From the NCBI GenBank assembly GCA_002840755.1, contig PHBZ01000003.1, positions 133,287 to 197,286 on the forward strand: a stretch of DNA of 64,000 nt. Reading direction: 5' to 3'. A program made the position numbers and the translations under genes. Numbering within the stretch: the stretch's first letter is position 1; every line of letters starts with the position of its first letter. The stretch comes from Chloroflexi bacterium HGW-Chloroflexi-10. Its GTDB lineage: Bacteria > Chloroflexota > Anaerolineae > Anaerolineales > Anaerolineaceae. Shown piece by piece: positions 35,531 to 46,183 of the stretch. A model generated the notes under the pieces. The model was not told the DNA's origin and ran no database searches. It saw only the letters and a list, made by a program, of their open reading frames with translations.

Positions 35531-37690
35531 ATGGAAGACTTTCGCCGCAAGATCCCAGTAACATTTTCACTCCCTCGTCGTATTCAACGGTTAGGTGAAT
35601 TATCCTATAACCTATGGTGGGTATGGAATCAGGATGCCCAACATCTATTTAAAATGATTGATAAGCCCCTATGGGACATGGTCAATCATAACCCGGTTGC
35701 TTTTTTACAACAGGTTCAGCGCCCATTACTTAACAAGGTGGTTAACGATTTGTATTTTCTTGATCGGTTCGATCGGGTGATGGATAAATTTGACCAATAC
35801 ATAAGCAATCCGGAAACCTGGTTCAACCTGACATATCCTAATCTAAAGAATGATTTAATTGCATATTTTTCGTTTGAGTTTGGTTTACATGAGAGCCTGC
35901 CGGTGTATGCCGGTGGATTGGGTATTTTATCCGGAGACCATTTAAAAGCAGCCAGTGATCTGGGTATGCCGATGGTAGCAGTTGGTTTTGTTTATAAACA
36001 GGGTTACTTCACGCAATCGATTACGGAAGACGGCTGGCAAGAAACACGCAATTTTTATCTTAATTTTTCAGAGATCCCGATCATTCCTTTATTGGATGAA
36101 CAGGGAAAACCATTAATGATCACCATTGATTTACCAGGACGTAAAGTTTATGTACGGATTTGGCAAGTGGATGTTGGTCGGGTGCAATTGTATTTGTTGG
36201 ATTCGGATCTGGAAGAGAATTCTCCCAGTGACCGCCAATTAACTTCCCGTTTATACAGCAATGACCTGGAAGTACGTATTTCTCAGGAGATTTTGCTGGG
36301 AGTAGGCGGGGTAAGAGCTTTACGGCGGTTAGGATTTAAACCCAGCGTATGGCACATGAATGAAGGCCATTCCGCTTTCCTGGTGGTGGAACGCATATTG
36401 GAATTCATTCAATCCGGAATGACGTATCTCGAAGCTTCACGCCAGGTACAGAAAAACAATGTTTTCACCACGCATACCCCGGTGCCAGCCGGTAATGATC
36501 AATTCCCGATCTGGTTGATCGATAAATATTTTACCCAAACCTGGCCGCAATTAGGGCTCACCCGAGATCAGTTTGTGGAATTAGGGCGCCAGGCGCAATC
36601 CTGGGGAGAATCCTTTGTGATGCCGGTCCTTGCATTAAAACTTTCAGAACAACGCAATGCCGTCTCGGAATTGCATGGCGAAGTTTCCCGAAAAATGTGG
36701 CATTGGTTGTGGGCTGACCACCCGGAAGATGAAGTGCCGATTACCCATGTTACCAACGGCATCCACACCGGCACCTGGATCGCACGCCAGATGGACGACC
36801 TGTTCCGTAAATACATGGGTCAGGATTGGCAGATGCATGTGGATGACCCGGAATTGTGGTTAAAAATAGATGAAATTCCGGATGAAGAATTATGGGCTGT
36901 TCGCCGGCATCTTAAACGTAAACTATCCATCAGTTGTAATAACCGTGCCCGTAAAATGTGGATGCGTGGTGGTGTTCACCCGGTTCAGGTATTGGCCAGT
37001 GGCGTATTAATGGAACCATATTCCTTAACCATCGGTTTTGCCAGGCGGTTTGCCACCTATAAACGGGCAAATTTAATCCTGAGAGACTACGAACGCATGT
37101 TAAGCATTGTGAACAATGAACGTATGCCAGTTCAAATCATTTTCGCAGGTAAAGCACATCCGGCAGATGAACCGGGCAAACTGCTCATTCAGCAGGTTTA
37201 CCGCGCTGTAAAAGACGCCAGAATGGGTGGACGTTTGATCTTCCTTGAAGATTACGATATGAATGTTGCCCGATTATTGGTGCAGGGTGTGGATGTATGG
37301 ATGAATACTCCCCGCAGACCTAATGAAGCTTCGGGCACATCAGGGATGAAGGCAGCTTTGAATGGCGTTTTAAACTTTTCCGTGCTGGATGGCTGGTGGC
37401 GTGAGGGTTTTAACGGCAAAAACGGCTGGCCGATTGGGGATGAGACCGAATATCAGGATTATAACCAACAGGACGAGGCCGATTCGCGTGAGCTGTATGA
37501 TACATTGGAAAACGAGATTGTTCCTTTGTATTACCAATCACGTTCAGCCGATAATTTGCCGAATGAGTGGATAGGAAGAATCAAAGAGACTATTCGTACC
37601 AACGGGCCATTGTTTTCTACACACCGGATGGTTAAGGAATATATGAATAATTTATATCGTCCGGCAATTGAAAAAAATCAGAAAAAGTAA
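35531..37690 (+). CDS. glgP: Alpha-glucan (glycogen) phosphorylase, short DUF3417 type
   Basis: 719 residues: N-terminal DUF3417 (about 1-110), then the GT35 domain with the pyridoxal-phosphate Lys in EASGTSGMKAALNG (near 615). It cuts terminal glucose from glycogen as glucose 1-phosphate. This type, about 700-850 residues, is common in Chloroflexi, Thermotogae and actinobacteria and differs from E. coli GlgP. AAGGAA lies before the ATG. The next gene follows after 11 nt. Confidence 0.95.
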   Translation: MEDFRRKIPVTFSLPRRIQRLGELSYNLWWVWNQDAQHLFKMIDKPLWDMVNHNPVAFLQQVQRPLLNKVVNDLYFLDRFDRVMDKFDQYISNPETWFNLTYPNLKNDLIAYFSFEFGLHESLPVYAGGLGILSGDHLKAASDLGMPMVAVGFVYKQGYFTQSITEDGWQETRNFYLNFSEIPIIPLLDEQGKPLMITIDLPGRKVYVRIWQVDVGRVQLYLLDSDLEENSPSDRQLTSRLYSNDLEVRISQEILLGVGGVRALRRLGFKPSVWHMNEGHSAFLVVERILEFIQSGMTYLEASRQVQKNNVFTTHTPVPAGNDQFPIWLIDKYFTQTWPQLGLTRDQFVELGRQAQSWGESFVMPVLALKLSEQRNAVSELHGEVSRKMWHWLWADHPEDEVPITHVTNGIHTGTWIARQMDDLFRKYMGQDWQMHVDDPELWLKIDEIPDEELWAVRRHLKRKLSISCNNRARKMWMRGGVHPVQVLASGVLMEPYSLTIGFARRFATYKRANLILRDYERMLSIVNNERMPVQIIFAGKAHPADEPGKLLIQQVYRAVKDARMGGRLIFLEDYDMNVARLLVQGVDVWMNTPRRPNEASGTSGMKAALNGVLNFSVLDGWWREGFNGKNGWPIGDETEYQDYNQQDEADSRELYDTLENEIVPLYYQSRSADNLPNEWIGRIKETIRTNGPLFSTHRMVKEYMNNLYRPAIEKNQKK

Positions 37691-37701
37691 TTTGAGGCCC
37701 T

Positions 37702-38223
37702 ATGGATATTAGCTTTGCGACGATTTTGTTGGCACTAACTATTTTTTTGCTGCGTGTGTCGGATATGACTCTGGATACTATCCGCGTTTTATTTGTTTTT
37801 AGAGGTAAGCGTGGTTTAGCCTGGGTGCTGGGATTTTTTCAATCCCTGCTCTTTGTGTTAGCAATTACATCGGTGCTATCCAACCTGGATAATATTTTAA
37901 ATATCATTGGATATGCTGCCGGTTTCGCCACAGGCAACGTGATTGGCATGATAATAGAATCCCGGTTGGCAATTGGACATATTCATGTAACAGTGATGAG
38001 CCCAATGAGCGGAAGTCGTATTGCGGAGGCGCTACGCAAAGAAGGTTTTGCCGTTACTGAAATTTCCGGTCGCGGTCGCAGCGGGATGGTATCTGTAATG
38101 CATATTGATGTACTACGCAAATTGGTTGATCAGGTGGAAACGATTGTGTTAGAGCTTGATCCACAGGCATTTATCACAGCTGAAGAAGTGCGCCCGGTGC
38201 GCCGCGGATTCTGGCGAGCCTAA
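37702..38223 (+). CDS. DUF2179/UPF0316 membrane protein
   Basis: 173 residues: three or four membrane helices (about 5-95) of the DUF5698 kind and a C-terminal DUF2179 domain (about 110-165, with GRSGMVSVMHIDV). The family (YebE, UPF0316) has unknown function; the soluble domain resembles ones that bind small ligands. Probably co-transcribed with glgP, 11 nt apart. GAGGC precedes the ATG. Confidence 0.9.
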   Translation: MDISFATILLALTIFLLRVSDMTLDTIRVLFVFRGKRGLAWVLGFFQSLLFVLAITSVLSNLDNILNIIGYAAGFATGNVIGMIIESRLAIGHIHVTVMSPMSGSRIAEALRKEGFAVTEISGRGRSGMVSVMHIDVLRKLVDQVETIVLELDPQAFITAEEVRPVRRGFWRA

Positions 38224-38238
38224 AAACATTACAAAAAA

Positions 38239-38271
38239 AACAGAGAGTGAATCTTTTTACTCTCTGTTTGG
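38239..38271 (+). terminator. Terminator of the glgP operon
   Basis: A 10-bp perfect stem (38239-38248 with 38259-38268) closes a 10-nt loop and is followed by T then GG, a short T-tract. Confidence 0.75.
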
Positions 38272-38321
38272 ATTAAGCAAAGGGTTAGCTTATTTCGTCA
38301 AGGATAAGACATTCCAGTGGA

Positions 38322-39638
38322 TCAGTTACGTTTTCTGACGATCAGTTTGATGCCTTGCTTACCGGTTACTTCGATGGGGGTGTCTTCCGAAAGATACAGT
38401 TCATTCTCTTCAATGGCTCCCCACAATTCTCCGGCAACCTGTACCGAGCCTTGCGGGTTTAATGCACTGACCACATAGCCAGTTTTTCCGGTGAGAGCAT
38501 TCATTCCGGTCAGAACGGGACGACGCATGGCGCGAATACCAAAAGAAACCACCACAAACATCGCTCCAGCCAAAATCAATCCAACTGCAATGACCAGCGG
38601 AATAGAAAGGCGTTCGAAACCAAAAGCACCTACACTGTTAAACAATACCAGCGCACCAATAATAAAGGACGCAGCACCAGCGGTAGTAAGCGCTCCATGA
38701 GTCGGCGCTTTTACCTCCAGTACAAATAATATAAATGCGACCAGAATGAAAAGAATGCCAAACCAGTTCACCGGCAGAATACCCATTCCATAGACTGCCA
38801 GAATGAGGCTTACAGCTCCAATGAAACCAGCAACCCAGCCTCCCGGGTTGGATAATTCGATAAATATAGCCTGGACGCCAATGGTGAGCAGCAAGAACAA
38901 CACATTGGGATTGGTCAATAATTGTAAAAGCTGCTCAATGAAAGACATTTCCACCGGTAAAAGGATAAAGTTGGCAGTATCTAAAATAATATTTCCATCT
39001 ATGGTAGTTACCGTCCGACCTTCCAATTGAATGAGAAGATCATTGATATCACTGGCAACCAGATCTACCAAACCTGCCTCCAACGCTTCTTCTGAAGAAA
39101 CTGCTTTGGCATTTTCGATAGTATCTTCTGCCAACGAAATCGCTTTTGTTCCACGACCGGCTGCCAGAGAACGAACTGATGCCCGCAAAATTTCTTTTTG
39201 TTTGGATTCTATCGTTTCTCCCAGATCTTCGCCCTGACCGCCAACCGGACTGGCGGCACCAATGGCTGTTTCAGGCGCCATTGCGGCGACATGTCCGGCC
39301 AACGTGATCAGAGTTCCGGCACTGCCAGCAATTGCGCCGCGAGGTGCTACATAGACAATGACGGGAATGGAACTGGCTCGAATATCCTGAACAATCCGGT
39401 TCATCAAATCGATATTGCCGCCAGGAGTGTTTAGTTGTAAAACCAGCATTTCTGCACCGCGATCCTCTGCTGCTACCAGACTGCGTTGAATGTATCCGAC
39501 GAGGGCAGGTGTAAGCGGGCCATCAACATTAATGCTCAGGATCAGGTTTGTATTGGATTGTGCAGTCACGGACTGAAATCCCAAACATATTACAAAGAAC
39601 AATAGCAGGAATATTTTTACCGATTTTTGCTTTAGCAT
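38322..39638 (-). CDS. NfeD-family membrane serine protease (ClpP/SppA class)
   Basis: 438 residues from ATG 39638, fixed by AGGAGG seven bases upstream (an earlier in-frame start at 39698 lacks one). Signal peptide (1-27), ClpP-like protease domain (about 30-215) with nucleophile S106 in AGSAGTLI, four or five membrane helices (about 235-370) and a C-terminal OB-fold NfeD domain (about 375-438). Long NfeD proteins of this kind degrade stomatin tails; no stomatin gene is adjacent. Confidence 0.93.
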   Translation of the reverse strand: MLKQKSVKIFLLLFFVICLGFQSVTAQSNTNLILSINVDGPLTPALVGYIQRSLVAAEDRGAEMLVLQLNTPGGNIDLMNRIVQDIRASSIPVIVYVAPRGAIAGSAGTLITLAGHVAAMAPETAIGAASPVGGQGEDLGETIESKQKEILRASVRSLAAGRGTKAISLAEDTIENAKAVSSEEALEAGLVDLVASDINDLLIQLEGRTVTTIDGNIILDTANFILLPVEMSFIEQLLQLLTNPNVLFLLLTIGVQAIFIELSNPGGWVAGFIGAVSLILAVYGMGILPVNWFGILFILVAFILFVLEVKAPTHGALTTAGAASFIIGALVLFNSVGAFGFERLSIPLVIAVGLILAGAMFVVVSFGIRAMRRPVLTGMNALTGKTGYVVSALNPQGSVQVAGELWGAIEENELYLSEDTPIEVTGKQGIKLIVRKRN

Positions 39639-39669
39639 GTTGCGCCTCCTGATTTGGCGGTCTGCTTTG

Positions 39670-39698
39670 ATTATAAGTAGTGTTGAGAGAGAATTCAA
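39670..39698 (-). promoter_or_regulatory. Promoter of the NfeD-family gene
   Basis: Minus strand TTGAAT (39693-39698), 17-nt spacer, TATAAT (39670-39675), giving a leader of about 25 nt with AGGAGG inside. Confidence 0.7.
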
Positions 39699-39811
39699 GA
39701 AAGCCCCGGAATGGATTGTTTACTTTATTCTTATATGTTGTTAACTAAGTTCTTGTATATGGCAGGTATAACTAATAGAAGTTATGGTAAACCATTTAAG
39801 GAGGTATGACC

Positions 39812-41686
39812 ATGGGAAAAATTATAGGTATTGATTTAGGTACGACCAATAGTGTTGTAGCGGTAATGGAAGGTGGAGAATCTGTTGTCATCAGCACAGC
39901 AGAGGGTTCACGCTTATGTCCTTCGGTCGTGGCTTTCAATAAGAATAAAGAAAGACTGGTAGGGCAGACCGCCAAACGTCAGGCGGTGATTAACCCGGAA
40001 AATACAATTTCATCTATTAAACGTTTTATGGGACGTCGCTTTGATGAGGTCGATGCAGAACGCAAGATGGTGCCTTATCAGATTGTTAAAGGCAATACAG
40101 GAGAAGCACGTGTTTCCATACCAATGACAGGCAAAGAATATTCGCCCCAAGAAATTTCTGCCATGATCCTGGCAAAATTAAAAACAGATGCTGAAGCATA
40201 TCTGGGTGTGCCAGTAACACAAGCAGTGATTACGGTACCGGCTTACTTTAATGACAGTCAGCGACAGGCGACCAAAGACGCCGGTAAAATTGCCGGTTTG
40301 GATGTTCTACGCATTATTAATGAACCAACAGCTTCTGCTTTGGCTTATGGCCTGGATAAGAAAAAAAATGAGAAGGTATTGATCTTTGACCTGGGTGGCG
40401 GCACTTTCGATGTTTCCATTCTGGAAGTTGGTGACGGTGTCTTTGAAGTTAAATCCACCAGTGGTGATACGCATTTAGGGGGAGATGACTGGGATGAATT
40501 GATTGTCAATTGGGCTGCAGATGAGTTTAAGAAAGAGAATTCAATGGATTTGCGCCAGGACCGACAAGCTTTACAACGCTTGCGAGAGGCTGCAGAAAAA
40601 GCAAAAATAGAACTTTCCAATATTATGGAAACGGAAATCAATTTGCCTTATATCACCGCAGATCAAAACGGACCAAAACATCTGATTTTAAAAATTACCC
40701 GGGCACGTTTTGAGCAAATGAGTGCTGCTTTGGTACAACGTTTAAAAGGACCATTTGAAACTTCGATAAAAGATGCGGGTTTGAAAATCGGCGAATTGGA
40801 TGAGGTGGTTTTGGTGGGTGGTTCCAGCAGAATGCCGATGGTACAGGATTTGGTTCGCCAGTTGACAGGAAAAGATGCCAATAAATCCGTCAATCCGGAT
40901 GAGGTGGTTGCCGTTGGCGCAGCCATTCAAGCCGGGGTACTTGGTGGAGAGGTAAAAGATGTGCTTTTGCTGGATGTGACCCCGCTTTCTTTGGGTGTGG
41001 AAACCCAGGGTGGAGTGATGACGAGGGTGATTGAACGCAATACCACCATACCTGTTAAAAAATCCCAAATATTTTCTACAGCTGAAGATGGGCAACCAGC
41101 AGTAGATGTTCATGTCTTGCAAGGCGAACGTCAAATGGCCATTGACAATATCAGCCTAGGCCGTTTTCGATTGGAAGGCCTACCGATGGCTGCACGGGGT
41201 GTACCTCAAATTGAAGTCACTTTTGATATTGATGCCAATGGGATTTTGAATGTTTCAGCTTTGGATAAAGCATCGGGTAAGCAGCAACGGGTAACTATCA
41301 CAGCCTCTACAAATCTGAACAAATCCGAGATTGAGCGATTGATACAGGAAAGTAAACAACACGAGACTGAAGATAATCGCCGGCGGGAGTTGGTGGAAGT
41401 GCGCAATCTATCTGATCAGGTAATTTACCAGGTGGAAAAAGAACTGAAAGATTCAAGTAAAAACTTTGATCTTTCTGAAAAAGCCCAATTAGATGACCTG
41501 CTCCTGGAACTAAATAAAGCCAAACAAACCGAGGATGTCGAGCATATCCGCCAGTTGGTGAATTTGGTTCAGGAAACATTTGGAAAATTGACACAACCCT
41601 CCGGCACTGAAGAACCAGTTGCTGAAACACAGGGAAACCCATATCCGGAAGGTGAAGTGGTTGAAGGAGATTTCCGCGACGCATAA
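39812..41686 (+). CDS. dnaK: Chaperone DnaK (Hsp70)
   Basis: 624 residues from ATG 39812; AAGGAGG sits 7 nt before it, while the earlier ATG at 39806 would be only 1 nt away. ATPase motifs [21 protein letters not shown] and [11 protein letters not shown] are intact, as is the substrate domain ([11 protein letters not shown]) and an acidic, short C-terminal tail. It folds client proteins with DnaJ and GrpE. Neither partner gene is adjacent, and I see no CIRCE (HrcA) operator upstream, so it may be one of several dnaK copies. Confidence 0.97.
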   Translation: MGKIIGIDLGTTNSVVAVMEGGESVVISTAEGSRLCPSVVAFNKNKERLVGQTAKRQAVINPENTISSIKRFMGRRFDEVDAERKMVPYQIVKGNTGEARVSIPMTGKEYSPQEISAMILAKLKTDAEAYLGVPVTQAVITVPAYFNDSQRQATKDAGKIAGLDVLRIINEPTASALAYGLDKKKNEKVLIFDLGGGTFDVSILEVGDGVFEVKSTSGDTHLGGDDWDELIVNWAADEFKKENSMDLRQDRQALQRLREAAEKAKIELSNIMETEINLPYITADQNGPKHLILKITRARFEQMSAALVQRLKGPFETSIKDAGLKIGELDEVVLVGGSSRMPMVQDLVRQLTGKDANKSVNPDEVVAVGAAIQAGVLGGEVKDVLLLDVTPLSLGVETQGGVMTRVIERNTTIPVKKSQIFSTAEDGQPAVDVHVLQGERQMAIDNISLGRFRLEGLPMAARGVPQIEVTFDIDANGILNVSALDKASGKQQRVTITASTNLNKSEIERLIQESKQHETEDNRRRELVEVRNLSDQVIYQVEKELKDSSKNFDLSEKAQLDDLLLELNKAKQTEDVEHIRQLVNLVQETFGKLTQPSGTEEPVAETQGNPYPEGEVVEGDFRDA

Positions 41687-41743
41687 TTGCGGGACAATAC
41701 CTCACCCGAGAAGATTAGTAGTCTGAGCCCAGGGTGAGTTAAA

Positions 41744-41778
41744 AAGAGCAGGTGCGAACGACAGCCGCACCTGCTCTT
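41744..41778. terminator. Bidirectional terminator between dnaK and pyrH
   Basis: A 13-bp perfect stem (41744-41756 with 41766-41778), loop of 9 nt. On the minus strand (end of pyrH) it is followed by TTTTT. A second, 7-bp hairpin (41701-41707 with 41732-41738) lies on the dnaK side. Confidence 0.85.
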
Positions 41779-41799
41779 ATGATTAATTAAGAAAAATTT

Positions 41800-43184
<1,385 letters not shown>

Positions 43185-43236
43185 TCTTATTTCCTTATTC
43201 TTTTACTGTTTTTGGTTTCAACAGGGGTTTCCCTGA

Positions 43237-44136
43237 TTATTCTTTGGTTTCTGTGTCTTCTGTTACGACATCATCTACTTCTGCGACATCCACAACTTCG
43301 TCTTCACGATCAGCTTCGAGTTTGGCTAAAGTGGAAGCACCCAAGAGGGTTACATCATCCAATTCAGAATCTTCTTCCATGCGACGGCGACTGACAACTT
43401 TTTCTTCCGCCTGTTCGAAGTCGGTGTCTTCCATCATATCTTCGTCTTTACGAATGGTGCGTCCTTCTAAAGCTGCATCAGCAATTTTAGAAACCATTAA
43501 TTTAATGGCGCGGATAGCATCGTCGTTGGAAGGGATAACATAATCGACATTAGAAGGATCACAATTGGTATCTACCATGGCGATAATCGGAATATCTTTG
43601 ACATTCGCTTCATGAACGGCCGTTTCTTCCCGGCTGACATCAATGATGAAGATCAATTCAGGCAGACGTTTCATTTTGCGAACACCACTGAGACGAATGG
43701 AAAGGCGATTAATTTCTCGTTCCATCATCAAAGCTTCTTTTTTGGTGTAAGACTTAATTTCACCGGTTTCGAAAAGTTTTTCGAGGCGTTCCAATTCACT
43801 CACGCGCTGGCTGATGGTGGTCCAGTTTGTCAGGGTTCCACCCAACCATCTTTCGGTTACGTAGGGCATACCGCAGCGGATAGCCTCTTCTTTGATGGTT
43901 TCCTGTGCCTGGCGTTTGGTGCCAACGAACAGAATGGTGCCGCCTGCGGCAACTGTATCACGTACCATATTGTAAGCGGTAGTGATGGCTTTGACAGTTT
44001 GCTGCAAATCTAAAATATGAATACCATTGCGCTCCGTGAAGATAAAGGGGCGCATCGCCGGATGCCACTTGTTGGTACGATGACCAAAGTGAACACCACT
44101 TTCCAAGAGTGCTTTCATGGAAATTACAGATGCCAT
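43237..44136 (-). CDS. rpsB: Ribosomal protein S2 with acidic C-terminal extension
   Basis: 299 residues. Residues 1 to about 225 are a normal S2 (GVHFGHRTNKWHP, FVGTKRQAQ, RWLGGTLTN). About 70 more residues follow, rich in Asp and Glu, beyond the usual 230-260 length. Such acidic tails occur in some other phyla. Start of the rpsB-tsf-pyrH set; AAGGAG lies before the ATG. Confidence 0.97.
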   Translation of the reverse strand: MASVISMKALLESGVHFGHRTNKWHPAMRPFIFTERNGIHILDLQQTVKAITTAYNMVRDTVAAGGTILFVGTKRQAQETIKEEAIRCGMPYVTERWLGGTLTNWTTISQRVSELERLEKLFETGEIKSYTKKEALMMEREINRLSIRLSGVRKMKRLPELIFIIDVSREETAVHEANVKDIPIIAMVDTNCDPSNVDYVIPSNDDAIRAIKLMVSKIADAALEGRTIRKDEDMMEDTDFEQAEEKVVSRRRMEEDSELDDVTLLGASTLAKLEADREDEVVDVAEVDDVVTEDTETKE

Positions 44137-44300
44137 TTGTTTATTAAACTCCTTATTACTATGCGTTTATCCTCCGCCCTCGTCTACCTGTAAACCGAAA
44201 CACCCTTGGGTGAACGCCGGCACAGTCGGAGAGCGTGTGAAATGTTACTGTCCATTGACAGCCGTGTGATTATAACACAGATTAAAAAATCTTCCAGTTA
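44137..44300 (-). promoter_or_regulatory. rpsB promoter and long leader
   Basis: Minus strand TATAAT at 44269-44274 preceded by TGT (extended -10), with CTGGAA (44292-44297) as a weak -35 at 17 nt. The leader is about 125 nt and contains short inverted repeats (such as CTGTC/GACAG at 44249-44262). S2 represses its own mRNA in several bacteria, and the length would allow it here; that is inference. Confidence 0.5.
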
Positions 44301-44418
44301 GATTTGGAATGATTTCCTGGAGTGTTTTTTGAATATTTTCAGAGTAACTTTATTGTTGCGCTAAGTCCTTTTGGTATATAATCATTGAAGCGGGTAAAAT
44401 CCAAATAGAGGATGTGTT

Positions 44419-45483
44419 ATGGGTTGGTACGGATCAAATAAAGAAAGTAAAATTTTTCAAACAATGCCAAAAATCGAGCTGCACCGGCATCTTGAAGGTT
44501 CATTGCGTATGGACACACTGTTGGATGTAGCGCGTAACCACGGTTTGACTATTCCGGTAGAGCCAACATTTCGTAAGATGGTTCAGGTACAAAGTAATGA
44601 CCCATTAACTTTCGAAAATTTCCTTTCCAAGTTCCAGACACTTCGATTATTTTATAAATCTCCGGATGTTATTCGCAAGGTGGCCCGCGACGCCATTCAG
44701 GATGCCGCTTTGGATCATATCCAGTATTTGGAATTGCGTTTCACTCCGGTAGCTTTGAGCAGGGTGGAAGGTTTTGATCTGCGTAGTGTAATGGAATGGG
44801 TTACCGAAAGTGTTGCATTGGCATCACAAGAGTTTAATGTTAAAACGAACCTGATTGTCAGTGTAAACCGCCACGAACCAATTGAATTGGCTGAGCAGGT
44901 GCTTTCATTGGCTTTGGACTTCCGGACCCGCGGAATTGTCGGTGTGGATTTGGCTGGAAACGAGGTACAGTTTTCGGCATTGCCATTCTGGTCATTGTTC
45001 CATAATGTTCAAAAAGAGGGGTTAAAAATATCCATTCATGCCGGAGAATGGTCTGGGTCTGAAAATGTACGCCAGGCTATTGAAGAAATGGATGCAGACC
45101 GGATTGGGCATGGCGTACGGGTTATGGAAGACGAATCGGTTGTCCGCCTGGCTGTAAAACGGCAGATTCCTTTTGAGGTGTGTGTCACATCTAATTATCA
45201 GAGTGGTGTGGTTTCCTCCTTGCGGGGTCACCCCATTCTAAGAATGATCGATTCAGGCTTATTTGTCACCATCAATACAGATGATCCCAGCATTTCCCAA
45301 ATTACGCTGGGAGATGAATTCCACCTGCTTTACAATGAGTTCCAACAACCTCTGGAACGTTTTTACAAACTTTCTATGGCTTCCATTAATGCTGCATTTT
45401 TAAACGAGGACGAGAAAAGTAATTTGCGGGAGCATTTCCGCCTGGCGTATCAAGAATGGAATAAAACCGTCATTAATGGATAA
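44419..45483 (+). CDS. add: Adenosine deaminase
   Basis: 354 residues with the zinc ligands in ELHRHLEGS (near 17), SIHAGEW, GHGVRV and NTDDPSI, the full adenosine/adenine deaminase set. It turns adenosine to inosine in purine salvage; adenine as substrate is possible in this family. AGAGGA lies before the ATG. It stands alone between rpsB (divergent) and the CBS gene. Confidence 0.95.
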   Translation: MGWYGSNKESKIFQTMPKIELHRHLEGSLRMDTLLDVARNHGLTIPVEPTFRKMVQVQSNDPLTFENFLSKFQTLRLFYKSPDVIRKVARDAIQDAALDHIQYLELRFTPVALSRVEGFDLRSVMEWVTESVALASQEFNVKTNLIVSVNRHEPIELAEQVLSLALDFRTRGIVGVDLAGNEVQFSALPFWSLFHNVQKEGLKISIHAGEWSGSENVRQAIEEMDADRIGHGVRVMEDESVVRLAVKRQIPFEVCVTSNYQSGVVSSLRGHPILRMIDSGLFVTINTDDPSISQITLGDEFHLLYNEFQQPLERFYKLSMASINAAFLNEDEKSNLREHFRLAYQEWNKTVING

Positions 45484-45614
45484 CGTGAGCGGCTAAACCC
45501 TAATAAAGGTCGCCTAAAAATTTCAGAAGGATATTTTGTAAGCTGCTTTTCCGTAAAGATTTTTTGCGTTTAGATTATTCCAACCCATCAATTGATAAAA
45601 AAACTCTTTTTGGC

Positions 45615-45643
45615 TTGCGTTCAATCTGTGCAAACTATATACT
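45615..45643 (+). promoter_or_regulatory. Promoter of the CBS-domain gene
   Basis: TTGCGT (45615-45620), 17-nt spacer, TATACT (45638-45643), about 60 nt before the ATG at 45707. Confidence 0.55.
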
Positions 45644-45706
45644 AATAGATGAAACTCAAATTGTACTTAAATCCTACCACTCAAATCGGGAAAGGAGTAA
45701 GACCTG

Positions 45707-46132
45707 ATGTTGAAACAACATACTGTACGTAATTGGATGAATGATCTGGTTGTCTTTGTTGATGGCAATCAAACAGTAACTGAAGCTTTGAGTTTGATGC
45801 GCAGACGATACATTAATAGCGTGATGGTTCGCAAAACGGACGAGAACTCTGATTATGGTATTGTAACAACCCGGGATATATGCGATAAGATCGTTGCTTC
45901 CGGGGTTAATCCCAAGGAGACCTTGATCAAAAACATAATGTCTTCACCAGTTGTCACTGTTAAACAGAACAGTTCCATTGAGGATTGTGCTTTATTGATG
46001 AAGGAAAAACATATTCATCATTTGCCGGTAATCAATGATCATGGAGAAGTAGTTGGGATGATTTCCGCGAGTGATTTTCTGTTGGTTGCTGAAGCTATGG
46101 GGAATAATTTTGAGGAACGCTCCCTTTCTTAG
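45707..46132 (+). CDS. Protein of two CBS domains
   Basis: 141 residues made of two CBS repeats (about 1-65 and 72-135, the second with HIHHLPVINDHGEVVGMIS). Stand-alone CBS pairs bind AMP, ATP or S-adenosylmethionine and control partner proteins. Its partner is unknown. GAAAGGAG precedes the ATG. Confidence 0.92.
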   Translation: MLKQHTVRNWMNDLVVFVDGNQTVTEALSLMRRRYINSVMVRKTDENSDYGIVTTRDICDKIVASGVNPKETLIKNIMSSPVVTVKQNSSIEDCALLMKEKHIHHLPVINDHGEVVGMISASDFLLVAEAMGNNFEERSLS

Positions 46133-46147
46133 ATTTGTTTGATCATT

Positions 46148-46176
46148 TTGGCGAATTGCGGCGCATCGGTTATAAT
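46148..46176 (+). promoter_or_regulatory. Promoter of a leaderless transcript, inside a hairpin
   Basis: TTGGCG (46148-46153), 17-nt spacer, TATAAT (46171-46176), then 7 nt and ATG at 46184. The -10 lies in the loop of a 9-bp perfect stem (46159-46167 with 46183-46191) whose right arm holds the start codon. Confidence 0.6.
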
Positions 46177-46183
46177 CTTGCTG

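Noticed and set aside
39639..39811. HrcA/CIRCE operator upstream of dnaK
   Set aside because: Neither TTAGCACTC nor its inverted partner occurs in the gap.
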